In this document: in pieces, positions 1 to 10,926 of the stretch
Position numbering within the stretch: position 1 is the stretch's first letter
How the letters are laid out: each line of letters opens with the position of its first letter
Assembly (NCBI GenBank): GCA_020726505.1
Contig: JAHLEZ010000001.1
Coordinates: 4,092,001-4,156,000 of the forward strand
Reading direction: 5' to 3'
Source: Leptodontidium sp. MPI-SDFR-AT-0119
Taxonomy: Eukaryota > Ascomycota > Leotiomycetes > Helotiales > Leptodontidiaceae
DNA: 64,000 bases
Made by a program: the position numbers and the translations under genes
The notes under the pieces: model-generated
Told to the model about the DNA's origin: nothing
Seen by the model: the letters and a program-made list of their open reading frames with translations, nothing else
Database searches by the model: none

Positions 1-74
1 ACCTTTTCGGGGGCCTACCAGCTCGCTTTTTATGATTGTGAAATTTACATTTCAGTGCTGATCAAATGTTATAG

Positions 75-763
75 TAACTATTGCTGATCATACCCACGAT
101 GGTGTTGGCGAGAGTGCGTCTTCGACTATCAACAATGTGGCCATTGACGAAAGTCCATCAAGAGTTGTTTCAAATGGAGGCGTGCCAGGACGACAAGATG
201 ATTTCAGCTACCCCCCAGGAGGTCAGGATCATCTCGGGCATAGTCGGTCCCACTCTGATGATGATGAACAATTTGCAGCTCAGATGACTGGGCTCTTCAT
301 CCTCGAATTCGGAGTCATCTTCCACTCCATATTCATCGGTCTCACCCTTGCTGTGGCCGGATCCGAGTTCAATGTCCTCTATATCGTCCTCTCGTTCCAC
401 CAGACGTTCGAAGGTCTAGGTCTGGGTTCCCGGCTGGCAACTGCATCATGGCCGAAAAGCAAGAGCTGGCTACCATGGGCAATGGGAGGAGCTTTCGGCC
501 TCACCACACCACTTGCGATAGCCATTGGTCTCGGTGTCCGCAGTAGCTTCGAACCAGGAAGTGCTCGAACGCTTATTGTGCAAGGTGTCTTTGACGCGAT
601 AAGTGCCGGGATTCTCATCTACACGGGATTGGTGGAATTGATGGCTCACGAATTTATGTTCAACCCGGAGATGAGAAAGAGCTCTATCAAGATGATGCTC
701 TTCGCTTATGGGTGTATGTGTCTGGGAGCTGGGCTCATGGCTGTCCTTGGTAGATGGGCTTGA
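75..763 (+). CDS. ZIP-family zinc transporter, C-terminal part (gene enters from left edge)
   Basis: Plasma-membrane type Zn2+ importer of the Zrt1/Zrt2 group; only the last exon, about 229 codons, is inside the window. The reading frame opens just after an intron acceptor (ATAG at 71-74, with a GCTGAT branch-like sequence 14 nt upstream) and an in-frame TGA lies before it, so the first 74 bases are taken as intron. The first third is a His/Asp/Ser-rich loop. After it come four to five hydrophobic helices carrying the ZIP hallmarks: VIFHSIFIG in TM4 (His-Ser...Gly) and HQTFEGLGLG in TM5, then a GLTTP-IAIGLGVR stretch and the C-terminal GRWA typical of Zrt proteins. The His and Glu in TM4/5 are the metal-path residues of the family. 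It was called from remembered family motifs; the subtype (high or low affinity) cannot be set from this part. Confidence 0.9.
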
Positions 764-1135
764 GAAAATCACGATGGACTGGATGCAACTTACGACTTTA
801 CTTCCTTATCACATCATGTAGTTGATGTGTAGGAAGATTGGATATGATAGGGGTTTAGTGCTATACCGAACGCCGAGTCAAGGTTTAGGTGAAATATGAT
901 TGGGCTGAGATGGGAATGGGATTGGGATTGGCTTGGATTATGGAATGGAATACCTGGCATGGTATAGTATAGAATAGAATCGAATGATTCTTTGATGAGA
1001 ACCGAAAGAAAATAGAGAGGTATAGCTTGGTTTAGAAAGCATAACTGGTGTTAGAGAACCGAGAATCGAGGTTCAACGAATTTCATCCGCGTCGATCTGT
1101 ACACACCCACCATGTGCCATGCAAGTTATGGGCTT

Positions 1136-1153
1136 CCCCCCCCCCCTCCCCCC
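1136..1153 (+). repeat. Homopolymeric C tract (C11-T-C6)
   Basis: Seventeen of 18 bases are C. It lies between genes and is likely length-variable by slippage. Confidence 0.9.
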
Positions 1154-1453
1154 AATGGAGTTGCGAGATTTTACGTTACGTGGGTCGCCAATACTTTATT
1201 TGCGTGGCATGTCTTTTTAAGACAGACTTCTATTTCCTCTAGCTAGGTACTCACCTTCTATACCGAGTAGTATCGCCAACTTACTTCTTCCCGATTTTGC
1301 TACAGTAGAAACCACGAAGTCACGAAACCGTCTCCCCCACGAACTCGAGAGCTATCAATAGCCCGGTGATCGGAGGCGACTACCCGGACAATCCAGAACC
1401 AAATCAGCTGTGTCTGTTCGTACGCCTGCTCATACAATGTTAGTTGGGCTTTC

Positions 1454-1485
1454 CCTTGCCTTGCCTTGTCTTGTCTTGTCTTGTT
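1454..1485 (+). repeat. Pentanucleotide microsatellite (CTTGC/CTTGT)n
   Basis: About six 5-bp units change from CTTGC to CTTGT along the tract; it lies upstream of the gene starting at 2238. Confidence 0.85.
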
Positions 1486-2237
1486 GCACTCCCCTGAGGG
1501 AGGAGAAAATGTCTCTTTTCTTGAGTCTGAGTCTGACTCTTTCTGTGTATGTGTGTGTCTAGGAATGCAACGCGGAGATGGAGTAGAGGGGTCTGAGAGA
1601 GGGGCGGTTTGAAAAATGCTGCTGGTGGTGGTGGAGAGAGGAATTCTCCTTGTGGTAAGTGTGGACGAGTTGTTGCTGGGAAATGCTTCTACAAGAATAG
1701 TGTCTGGGTTGGATGAGTTGGTTCTTGAACGACGGACAGAAGGAGGTTGGTGGGTGCGCAGATTTTAATGGGAGAAAAGAGAGTGTGTGGGTGTGGGTGT
1801 GTGAAAGCGTGGGTTTTACTGAGATATGCCTCTACTGTATTTCGAGGAGATGAGAGCGAGTATTTTAGTTTCATCGTTGAGATGTAGTTGATTGCTTGTG
1901 CTTGTCATGATTCTTTTCGGGGAGGCGGTTAGAAGTCTAGCATGTCCATCTTTTTATGGGGGCTGGGGTGAACTTTCTCAGATAGAACGCACTTTCCCTT
2001 TAACAACGTTGAGTGGCTCTTGCCCTTTGATATTGGATGTTCTGTGCTTAACTTTTAGTTATGCGCTCAGTTGTCTCTCCTCAGCATCGTCGAGTACTGA
2101 AATTATCCAGTTCATTGCTTGCGTCCATTGTTGTATTATAACATTTTATCCATAAGGAGCACTCATTCATACTCGCTTGCTCTTTGCTCCGTCAGCTCTA
2201 TGCAAGAGCTGCAGTACAACTTCCAATTGATTCGAGC

Positions 2238-4554
2238 ATGGAGGACATAACCATGTCAGCCAACGACGAGAACAAACTCCAACCAGACGGACGACTTGAA
2301 GAAGCCCATTCTGGATGGAGCCATCCGGATCCCGTGGCGTTGGGAATATATAAAAATGCCATCGACAGTATCGATCAGAGAGTTCTTGAGGAGATGATGA
2401 TTATCTACGAGAGGAGACAGCATGAGGATGAGGAAAGGGAAAATGAGCGGCAGAAGGAGTACGATGAGCTACGAGATCGAATTACAAAGGAGGAGACAAC
2501 TGCCTACGGACAGGCCATGATGCGATATAACGAAGACTTGGGAGAGAACGAAGTCAAGGGCCAACATATCGCTCCCGATATCAAGATGGCAAGCCCCAAG
2601 GACGAACCGATTGAAGAAGTCAACGAATGGGAGCCAATATCTAAGGACGAAATCGAGGTATGGGAGTCTTTGGTAACAAACCAGGATAAAACCCACGGCC
2701 AAGTCTTCTATGTCCTCCGCTGTCAATCCTGCATCGACGCAAACGAGACCTTTAAGTCGAAATCAACCAAGATTCAGCCCATTATCAAAGATTGGGGACA
2801 ACACGGGAGAACAAAACATCCAGAGAAATACGGGGATCTGCCTGATGTCTATCAGCATGTGGTGTACGCATTTGGCATTTGGATTTCGGACTTAACTAAA
2901 GATCTGTACGATCAGTTCAAGGAGGATTTCAAGGAGCACAATGGCATACCATCCTCCAAAATCAGGAGGGGCAAAGAGTCAACATCTAAAGCTCTATGTG
3001 ATGGCTCCAAAGAAGGAAACGGTGATGGTAACGAGGAAGGAGTATCAGCTGAGCAAGCCGATACAGAAAGCACTGCTGAAGAAACCGGTGGTGTTCGCGA
3101 CCCTGCACAGATTTCTAAAGACGCGGCATTGGCCCGAGAGATCCACAATAAGGAGCTAGAGGAATCCCGAAGGCAAGAGATAATAATGTCGACTCGATCT
3201 ATGAAAAACAGGTCGCGTGTCAGACAATCAATTGTGGCAGGAACGGGCACTGCAAGAGAAAGAGCAAGAAAGACTGCTGCGACTTCGACGAGCTATGCAG
3301 CCCCCCAAGTTGATGATAATGGTATGTCAAGACCAGAAACATTCAACTGACCAACCAACAGAAATTCGAAAAAATTTCTACTAAAGGCACACTAGATTCT
3401 GATGAGAATTATTCTCCACCAAGTAATACTTCCCCAAGTATAGAGCTGTCGTCGCAGAGCCCTCCCAATACAGCATCGAGGTTGCAACAAAAGCGAAAAC
3501 AAGATCAAAGCTCCGCTTCAGAATCTGATAGTGAAGAAGATGGATCCTACGAATACGAAGACGACGAGAAGGAATCACGTCGCAGAGCCAAGTCAGCTTC
3601 AAGCATTCCTAAAAACCACAATCCGAAAGAACCCTCTCGACAGGAACATCCTAAAAGGGCATCGAAATTGCAGAAGTCAAACGAGAGGCAAAGCACCACT
3701 GCGAAGCCTGGTAAAGAAGAAGATCGACTCTCAAAGAATAAAAACGCCGAAGACGAATCACGCCACATAGCCAAGTCAGCTTCAATCATTCCCAACCGCG
3801 ATCCAAAAGAACCCTCTCGACAGGAATATCCCAAACAGACATCGGAATTGCAAAAACAAAAGGAGGGACAAAGCATCACCGAGAAATCTGATGGGAGAAA
3901 ACATGATCACTTTGAAAATAAAGTCGCCGAAGAGGAAACCCTTTTCGTACCACAAGGACGGCCAAGCACTCCCAATAATTACAGTCCACAAAATCCTCCT
4001 CGACCGAAACCTCGGGCCTTGGATTTTGATCGGCCTAAGAATCAGAAAGAGAAGCCGTTGATGTCAAAGAGCCAAAGCAAGGCCAGTGGTTCGCCGGATG
4101 CGGCAAAGTCAAGACCTTATCCAGAGAATGGCAAGTCAACACTAAGGCCTACAGCTTCTAAAGGTACACATCTCCTTCACTCCACAGCCTACATCTAACA
4201 TCTATCTGTTTAGGTGACCAACGTCAATCAAGCGCTACTATGAAAGGATCCAAACACTTGCCACCAATTTCCACCACTGCCAGATCCTCAGCTTCATCAT
4301 CTCAGGCTCGGCTGACCAACAAGCGTTCAGCCGATGCCTCCCCATCAGACAGTCCAATGCAGAAACGACAAAAACCCCACAAAGATTCGACTGATACAAA
4401 GAGAAGGAATGATTCTGAAAGTCCAATCAGAGAGCATAGAACATTGAGTACACGGGAAAAGAGGGAGTTAGATGAGAAGGCAGAGGAGGAGAGAAAAGAA
4501 TTAGCCAGGGAAAGAGGCAAGGGGATTGTGGATTTACTCTACGGCTACTCTTAG
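2238..4554 (+). CDS. Hypothetical protein, charged and low-complexity, with internal 61-codon tandem duplication
   Basis: Three coding exons give about 730 aa: 2238-3321, 3396-4163 and 4214-4554. Intron 2 (50 nt, GTACAC...TTTAG with CTAAC) is firm. Intron 1 starts at GTATGT and most likely ends at CACTAG (3394-3395) after a TACTAA branch; a phase-compatible acceptor at 3386 is the alternative. The reading frame extends upstream to 2184 without ATG, so the ATG at 2238 was chosen. Residues about 30-110 are acidic and helical (Glu/Arg-rich, probable coiled coil). Around residues 150-215 there is the only globular-looking segment, with CQSC followed after about 24 residues by H-x4-H, which resembles a degenerate zinc finger. 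The rest is Ser/Lys/Glu/Pro-rich and disordered with nuclear-type basic patches. Function not recognised. Confidence 0.8.
3572..3934 (+). repeat. Tandem in-frame duplication, 183-bp and 180-bp units
   Basis: Unit 1 runs 3572-3754 and unit 2 3755-3934. Both encode ESR..AKSAS.IP...PKEPSRQE-type sequence followed by a Lys/Gln-rich tail. The second copy is one codon shorter. The shared protein framework is clear although many substitutions have accumulated, so the duplication is not recent. Confidence 0.85.
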
Positions 4555-5476
4555 AAATGCTTGCCGAGTTTTTATTGAGGGTAGTGGTATTACTGTATGC
4601 CCTACTTTGCTCACTTGCCTTTTTGTATTGCATTAGATTACAGAGTTTCTTTCCTAAAGGCTTGAGTTACAGGACTCAAGTGTCGGCTAGTGAGACAATA
4701 CTGTACACAATCCCCATTCTAGCACTTATTTCAAGACTGACCCATTGCAAATCGTCTACATTTCCTTTACCGCTTGTGCAGCTCCCACTGATCGCATTTA
4801 TCCTGTCTCAAAGATAAGATGCAAGGTGCCTGCCTGCCTTGGCAATGTGTTAAGCGAGCGACAAAGTCAATAAACAAACGTTGAAGTATAATTTTTACGA
4901 CCTCAACCCATCTTCGGATGTGTGTCACAGTTTGGAAGTTTCTTGTTTGTGCTGCTGTCTTCTTCCATCCATTGTGTATACGCAACCCAATCTTCTTTTC
5001 TCTTTCTTTTGATATTTCGTTGTGGCGAAATGGATCGCACGGTGATGAACAAATGGAATGGCGTCTAGAGGCATCTTTCTTGTTTCTGTCTTGCGTTTCC
5101 TTTGTGCTTGGTACTGCACATAAGAAACTCTGTATGAAAATCTGGAGTATTCCTAGGAGTATTCGAGGAGGGTCTTCAGGGTTCTGGATTTGGGCGTTAT
5201 TCTTAAATCATCAAGGGCGATTATTGGCTTTTCAATTATCTGAATTATAATGAAATTTTCCAGTAGAGCTCACTCCTTTGTGGTTTTAGAAAGTTTTTTC
5301 TTTCGAGCTTTCTTGAATTGACTTCTTTTGTTTATCGTTGATGAGGAAAGTGTATATAATCTAGGTCAAACCAATTCCCTCGTACTAGATTCTCTTTGGA
5401 TTTCTTCACCAGGGTTTGAGTCTCGTCGTCTCGCAAAACTGGGAAATTCATCAAGTGGAAGGCTAGCTAAGTTGCG
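4555..5476. other. Intergenic, 0.9 kb
   Basis: 3' flank of the upstream gene and leader of the next. Pyrimidine-rich stretches are present, but no ORF shows convincing protein composition. Confidence 0.6.
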
Positions 5477-6154
5477 ATGACGCCCCGTAGAGACAAAACT
5501 CCTGTGAAAAGGCAGAATGCTGGGACTTCTCTACAACCTAGCGCTACTCCTGAAACTCGGAATGGCATCACAACTCCTCTACACTCCTCCTCCTCAGACG
5601 ATGCCGATACAACTGTTCCACAAACTCCTGGTGCCTCGACTGTGACTACTCCAAGATTGGAACAATCAGCAAGCCCATCTGATTCAAACCGAAGACGTCG
5701 AACAATCCCTCGCTCACACCCCAGAGAGGAATCCGATACCTCAGACCCCACCCTCTCCCCCCAAGGCAGTGAGACATCCGAATCCTCACAATCTACACGA
5801 GCAGATTCAGAAGAACTCGATCAATTCTTCGACGATGGCAGCGATACCGGCCCAGCGATGAGATCAAGTCGTAGACCTTCCCAACCCAACCACAATCACA
5901 ACACCCCCAGTCCCGTCTCCAGCTCCAGCCAAGGTACGAATTCCCCCTCTGGAGAAGTACACGGTGTCTTAATAACCATTGGAACTGTAGAGATACCGAG
6001 TTCGAGTCAGTTAACAGGCGACGAGCCGACTAATTCCCCTCCCGCTAGCAGACGCTCGAGTGTTGAGCCTGGAGAGATGGAAGCTTCTGCTAAACGGGGG
6101 CGCAGTCCGTCGGGAACGCCGACACCGGGAAAGAGTAAGAGATTCAAGCATTGA
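5477..6154 (+). CDS. Hypothetical Ser/Thr/Pro-rich disordered protein (225 aa)
   Basis: Intronless reading frame with an ATG in fair context (GCGATGACG). The protein is dominated by Ser, Thr, Pro and Asp/Glu. Two basic clusters, SNRRRRTIPR near residue 72 and KRGRSP...GKSKRFKH at the extreme C-terminus, look like nuclear-localisation signals. A short hydrophobic stretch, HGVLITIGTVEIP around residue 162, is the only ordered-looking segment and could be a short linear interaction motif. Many SP/TP dipeptides suggest proline-directed phosphorylation. No known domain was recognised. A GTACGA...TTAACAG intron inside the open frame (about 5935-6018) is conceivable, but keeping the frame open needs no splice. 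Confidence 0.65.
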   Translation: MTPRRDKTPVKRQNAGTSLQPSATPETRNGITTPLHSSSSDDADTTVPQTPGASTVTTPRLEQSASPSDSNRRRRTIPRSHPREESDTSDPTLSPQGSETSESSQSTRADSEELDQFFDDGSDTGPAMRSSRRPSQPNHNHNTPSPVSSSSQGTNSPSGEVHGVLITIGTVEIPSSSQLTGDEPTNSPPASRRSSVEPGEMEASAKRGRSPSGTPTPGKSKRFKH

Positions 6155-6970
6155 GGTCATTTTAGTTCCTTGTAGTACACTCAGAAGAGCGCTGGAGACC
6201 GCATAGGGAGTCTGGAATCTGTTTGAGCGTGGATGGGAGAGGATAATGAGGCTCTGATGTGCTTTCTGATTTTCACGCTTTCGGTGTATGTTGAGACTGA
6301 GGAATTGTTTTTGTCGATTTTTCATTTCGGGGAAATTATTGCCGGGAATGTTGGGGGGAGAATTGGACATTATGATCTGCATTTCTCCAAGGACCATATT
6401 GCGTACGTTGAATTTGCTTCACCCAGTCAGCCAATAATATTGCTTGGACTGAATTGATGGATTCCACAATTAAATCATAATTGCTTTGCATTTTTGAATT
6501 GGAGCCTCTCTTGTTCTAGAGCGTTCGATGGCCCCTTTCTTGAGCACCAGGATTCTAAGAGTCCGTCAAAAAGCAGCATGGTACTAAGCGAGACAAAGTC
6601 AATAAATACTAGACTGCCGAATCTTGAATGCAAGAGAAGTCCGTTTCTAGTACTCGTTAATTCTGTGAAAAAGCTGCGCAGATTTCTGGGTTTTTCTAGA
6701 GTTGTGAAAATTAATTTCATTGATTGTCTATGTGCTGCCAGAGGGGGAATTGGGAGGAAGCTTGCGCTTGCATTTTACTTCTTGTAAGGGTTTTATCAGA
6801 GGTCTTCTTAATAACAGTATTTCTCGGGCTTCCTAGCTGTTTCCATCCAATATCTCTGACAATCATACGTAAGTCTTGTGTATTCAGACTTTCCAACTGT
6901 ATCAACAAGCCCTCGAATACAACTTTACGTCTTCAAAACATTTCAAAGTTACCCCACCACGGCAGGCACC
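6155..6970. other. Intergenic, 0.8 kb
   Basis: AT-rich flank. ORFs at 6233-6457 and 6494-6787 are unsupported. The last 100 bases are CA-rich and could be the leader of the small ORF at 6971. Confidence 0.5.
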
Positions 6971-7264
6971 ATGCACAACACATACGGACAATGGACATTC
7001 GCGGGTCCCAAATTCAGACTATACGGAGATATGAATAGACTCCTGAGGGCGTGGGCGATACACGGTCAAATGTATCTAGTGCTGAATCTGAATTTTTGTG
7101 TTTGTGATGTTGTGGCTACTTTGGGGAAGAAGATATTGTTTCCTGATGATGGTAATAAGGAGGAGAAGTGGTATGGAGGGCATTGGGTGGGGTTTGAGGG
7201 GTATCATCGACCGGAAATGGATGTGTGGGGTGGGAAGAGAGTGGATGTGGCTAAGAATGATTAG
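6971..7264 (+). CDS. Possible small protein (97 aa), unknown
   Basis: The ATG sits in a very good fungal context (CACCATG) and opens a 97-codon frame. The composition is protein-like rather than random: MHNTYGQWTFAGPKF at the start, a hydrophobic Cys-containing helix LNLNFCVCDVVATLG in the middle, and an aromatic/Gly-rich tail with WYGGHWVGFEGYH. No family was recognised. The frame is also open upstream to 6878 and may belong to a spliced transcript with a 5' exon. It could equally be a chance ORF. Confidence 0.35.
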   Translation: MHNTYGQWTFAGPKFRLYGDMNRLLRAWAIHGQMYLVLNLNFCVCDVVATLGKKILFPDDGNKEEKWYGGHWVGFEGYHRPEMDVWGGKRVDVAKND

Positions 7265-7713
7265 TAGGAGGAGGGTGTAGGTGGTGAGGACGATAGAGGG
7301 GGAGAGGAAATTTCGCTGAGGAGGGGAGATCGGGAGGACCACGCAGAAAAGTAGTCACCAGATGGTGGTTAAACTTCAGGTGCTCATCGAGATTTCGGGA
7401 ATAGAGAGGACGTAGAGACCAATTGGACTTGGAACACAGGTCAATGATTCTGAAGTAGAATTCAGGCCTTAAATTCAGTAAAGATCATTGGTTTATAGAC
7501 GAGGGTCGTACCTTCCAAACGCGTAGACTCGCTCCCTTAGAATGCAGTTGCGCTTTCCGTTTAAAGAAATCATCACTTCCTCCCATATGTGGCTCTTCTC
7601 TTTGAACGCACACAGCATTATATACTTCTAATCAAGTTCTGTTATCTGATGTATCCATTTGCCAGCCCAATCAATACCAACAGACATCTCAAACATCGAA
7701 GTACAACAAGACC
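7265..7713. other. Intergenic, 0.45 kb
   Basis: The first part is purine-rich on the plus strand (GAGG repeats near 7265-7340); the second part is a probable promoter and leader for the gene at 7714. No gene seen. Confidence 0.6.
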
Positions 7714-8882
7714 ATGGACAAACGAGATGGAGACAAACCTCTTGTTCCTGTGTACACCACCAAGGGAAAAGCTTTGAGGATTGTCAACAGTTTTACCGTT
7801 GCAGGGAAAAGTTCGAAGAAGAAGAAACCCCAGAGGAAGGGCACGTCTGCTCAAGAATCACCTACGAGGATCCTAGATGGCAGTGAAGATGTCTCGATGT
7901 CAGGGAATTTGGATACCATTGCAGATGCCGCTACACCTGAAGATTCGAGCAGGTCTGAGCCTGCACAGCCTGAAACGAGTTTGACTCCCAATACAAGCGT
8001 CTCGGAAGAACTCGACAGTCTGATAGAGGACGATGAGTTGCTAGTAGTTGGGATGAATTCCGACACAGGCGATGGTGTGTCCGTTCCATCCGATGGCAGC
8101 ACGGAGGATGGAGATAGTCTACTGTCTAAGGACAGTCAGGACCCCGATTGTTTTACACAATACTATTCTGAGCTTGAGTCAGATGCCGATGTGCAGCTAG
8201 TGACTATTTCCAAGAAACGTCCAAAACCGAGAACATCACGCCACATAGCAGACATCACATTCCCCGGCGTCCGTCTCGGAGCGGTGCCAGAATTCCACGC
8301 TCTGAGATGCGATGAGAGCTGTCCTGAGCATGCGGAGGTAGATGGTGATGAACTTGGTGGTGCTCATACCTGGTGCTTGACGCATTCGAGGTATCATTGT
8401 CGTGGGATTGCCAATGAGGTTTGCAGAGATGTTGTACTTTGTGGGGTTTCAGTCGAGGTCTATAGGAGGATGCGAATGGATTGGCTTGAAGAAGAGGTGG
8501 AATCAGGAGGAGATTCGGATGATGGGAGTGACCCAAGTGACGAAGGTGACAGTGGCTATGATGGAGGGACGGAAAACAAGCGCCAGGAAAAGGATACTCT
8601 GGGGAAGAAAAACTCTACGTCGATCTTGGTGGCAGCACAACTCTTAGGTTCGTGTTTCTCTATCTCTTAAAGCAATAATTACCAACTGAAACAGAAGCCG
8701 ACATACCTAATGGATCCAGCAAGTCGCAGAACAAAGTGGCAGAAAGAACTAAAGGCGGCTGGTCTTGCAGCGCTGTGAAGATCAATTCGATTTTGAAAAA
8801 GAGAAAAGCAGAGGGAAAGGAGGAGGAGGGGCCAGGATCGCGGCGGAAGAAACATGTTAAGTTCTCAGACGGAATAGTGTAA
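7714..8882 (+). CDS. Hypothetical acidic protein with Cys/His cluster and C-terminal PP1-docking-like motif
   Basis: Two exons, 7714-8647 and 8695-8882, make 373 aa; the 47-nt intron has a GTTCGT donor and an ACAG acceptor. The first 150 residues are acidic and disordered after a Lys-rich patch (SSKKKKPQRKG). Residues about 165-255 look folded. A Cys/His-rich part (DESCPEH, HTWCLTHSRYHC, NEVCRDVVLC) could bind zinc and is followed by the helical VEVYRRMRMDWLEEEVE. A second acidic linker leads to a basic C-terminus ending RRKKHVKFSDGIV. The KHVKFSD piece matches the [K/R]-x-V-x-[F/W] docking consensus for protein phosphatase 1, often flanked as here by basic residues before and Asp/Ser after. 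Family not recognised, so a PP1 link is inference from the motif alone. Confidence 0.75.
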
Positions 8883-9758
8883 GGAAGTTGACATCTCTTG
8901 GATAGGGTTGGTTATTGTGAGGCGGAATAGAAGCACTCGCTGTCTGGACACTCTTTGCGTGTCAGAAGTAGATATCAATGGTTATCAATTGAAGCGTTTG
9001 TCGAGCTGCAGCACTTGCCCCTAATAAAAGCAACGAGATTCCACGAAATCCAGATTCTACACCACTCTCAACCTGTGGGAGGGAAGCTGCAAGAAAACAA
9101 AGCCTATCTCCTCTACAGTGGTGAAATGCTATCATGAACCAAGAAGAAGTGTAGTGTAATAAAGATATGCTCAAAGCAGGTTGTTGATCTGAATTGCACC
9201 ACAAGTCCAACTAATCTCTTCTCATTACGTCCTACAGGCATTCTCGACTACTTATTAAAGGGCCTGCCAATCACATCTTACTTCGACCATATCCAGCTCT
9301 CTTCAACGTGGAATATGTAGAGCTCACATCAAGCTTTCAGACATGTTTCGTGTTTCTTCGTCAGCCAGTCTTCCCCTTCCTCTTGCAACAGCTGTTCTTC
9401 CTTTCCAACCCATAGAAAGCCAGGCACAAAGTTCGGCAATGTACCAGCAGCAGGCACTTGGTGAACCTACCTAGCAAAGGGTTGCTGGCTGTCTCCTGTG
9501 GAAATTCCTAGTTGGATGTCCGTCTTCTACCTCTTTCTTGACTTACGTATCCGAGCTGCAGAGGTATGCGCCCCAATCTGCCATAGAGAGAGGTGCGTCT
9601 CGAGTGCAAAGCAGCCAGGTTGGGCGTTCCTTCGTAGGACATCATGAATCCGTCGCTTCATGTCCCATGCCCACGGCTTCAACACCACATCCTTCATCCC
9701 AGATCCAGTCCCAAGTGATCCAACCAAAAAGTGTACCAATCCACCCACCCCAAATCCC
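8883..9758. other. Intergenic, 0.9 kb
   Basis: No gene supported. Overlapping ORFs on both strands around 8960-9210 and 9527-9790 are mutually exclusive and have no splice or composition support. Confidence 0.5.
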
Positions 9759-10034
9759 TCAAAGCCAATCCTTCTTCCCCGCATTATGACTATCCATCAG
9801 CACCTCCGTCTGCACCTGCACGTCCACATCTACCCGCCCCAACCTCGAACACTCAACTACATCCGCAGCATAGAAAGAATCACAGTCCAGCGCATGGACA
9901 TGATGTCTCCAATTATGCCTCGAGGGTATCATATGCCGCAGGTGAACGCCAGTGAAGAGCATGATGGTGACGGACAGGGCGGCGAGCACGCAGAGATGGA
10001 GACGCTTCTCTTGCCAGTTGGCGCTGAATGGCAT
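9759..10034 (-). CDS. Possible small signal-anchored protein (91 aa)
   Basis: On the minus strand a 91-codon frame begins with ATG in a strong context (GTCAACATGCC). It has an N-terminal hydrophobic helix at about residues 14-31 (LCVLAALSVTIMLFTGV) preceded by positive charges, which suggests a signal peptide or membrane anchor. The remainder is His/Asp-rich with HHVHALDCD and an acidic VDVDVQVQTE stretch. No homologue comes to mind. The gene could extend by splicing into the minus-strand frame at 9527-9784. Treat as a candidate only. Confidence 0.33.
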   Translation of the reverse strand: MPFSANWQEKRLHLCVLAALSVTIMLFTGVHLRHMIPSRHNWRHHVHALDCDSFYAADVVECSRLGRVDVDVQVQTEVLMDSHNAGKKDWL

Positions 10035-10926
10035 GTTGACTGGATGTTCGTCGGTTTGGTTTGGTTTGGCTTGGTTGATTCGTTTCGCACTTTGAGATAG
10101 GGAGGATTATTGTTATTGTTATTGTTACTGTTGTTTTCTTTCTTTCTGGCGGTATTAAGTGTAGGTGACCAGTGATCTTGGAGGAGAGGGTGCCAGGTGA
10201 AAATGGCTGGGTGGATGATTAGATGGGAGGTTGTGCTTGATTGCTTTGATGGAGAGGAAGAGGAGCTTGATTCTTATGGTTTGGATTTGGGAGGCTGTCA
10301 GGCGGGCGGAAACTGAGGGCTGGACGGGAGTTCCAATCGAGGCGAGCCTCACGAGACATCCCTCCAAGCTCCACATCCCCGCCTTGCGCTGCTGGCTGGC
10401 CAGCCACACCCACTGCACTAGCAGGCTTCAGGGGTCTGATGCCTGTCGGTGTGGAAAGTTAAATCTGGTGATCCCCGGAAGCAGGCTGGCAGGCCGGATT
10501 GGGGTGGTATTTGGAGGGAGAAGATGGAGATCAGCACATGTGATGGAGGTCAAGTTAGGGAGTAGGATGCATAGTGGCGTTTTGGTAAGGCGGCGGTGGG
10601 AATACGTTGAGGGAGATGCGTTCAAATGATTCGGGTTGTGGATAGTTAGTAGGATCATCTTATGTCCGACGGTATGGCGAGTCAAGCCTCCTTCTGTACG
10701 TCCGTTTTTGTGTTCATCTTTGTGTTCATTCTTGTTGTTACAATGAAGGCTATTCCTAAGCCTATAGGCAAAGTAGGACCAATTTACTCCTCGCCGAGAG
10801 ATATGCTCCTTTTTTATACCCCGAATTTTGGTTCAGAGGCAAATGTCAATGAAATACCTCTTTGTAGACTCCCAAACGATCCTCCCAATGTCAGAATATC
10901 AAAGTGCCGTCTTCGGAAATATCACT
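10035..10926. other. Intergenic, 0.9 kb, 3' of YSH1
   Basis: Contains a TTATTG microsatellite and, near 10740-10926, the likely 3' UTR of the minus-strand YSH1. The ORFs present overlap on both strands and none is convincing. Confidence 0.5.
10105..10135 (+). repeat. (TTATTG)n-type microsatellite
   Basis: Roughly five imperfect 6-bp units of TTATTG/TTACTG followed by a TTTC run. Confidence 0.8.

Larger units (their letters stand above)
764..2237. other. Intergenic, 1.5 kb; UTRs and two simple-sequence tracts
   Basis: Contains the 3' flank of the ZIP gene and the presumed promoter and leader of the next gene. Several short ORFs (for example around 1048-1242, 1689-1874 and 1892-2155) show no protein-like composition or splice support. 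A C-run and a CTTGC/CTTGT repeat are listed separately. Confidence 0.6.
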
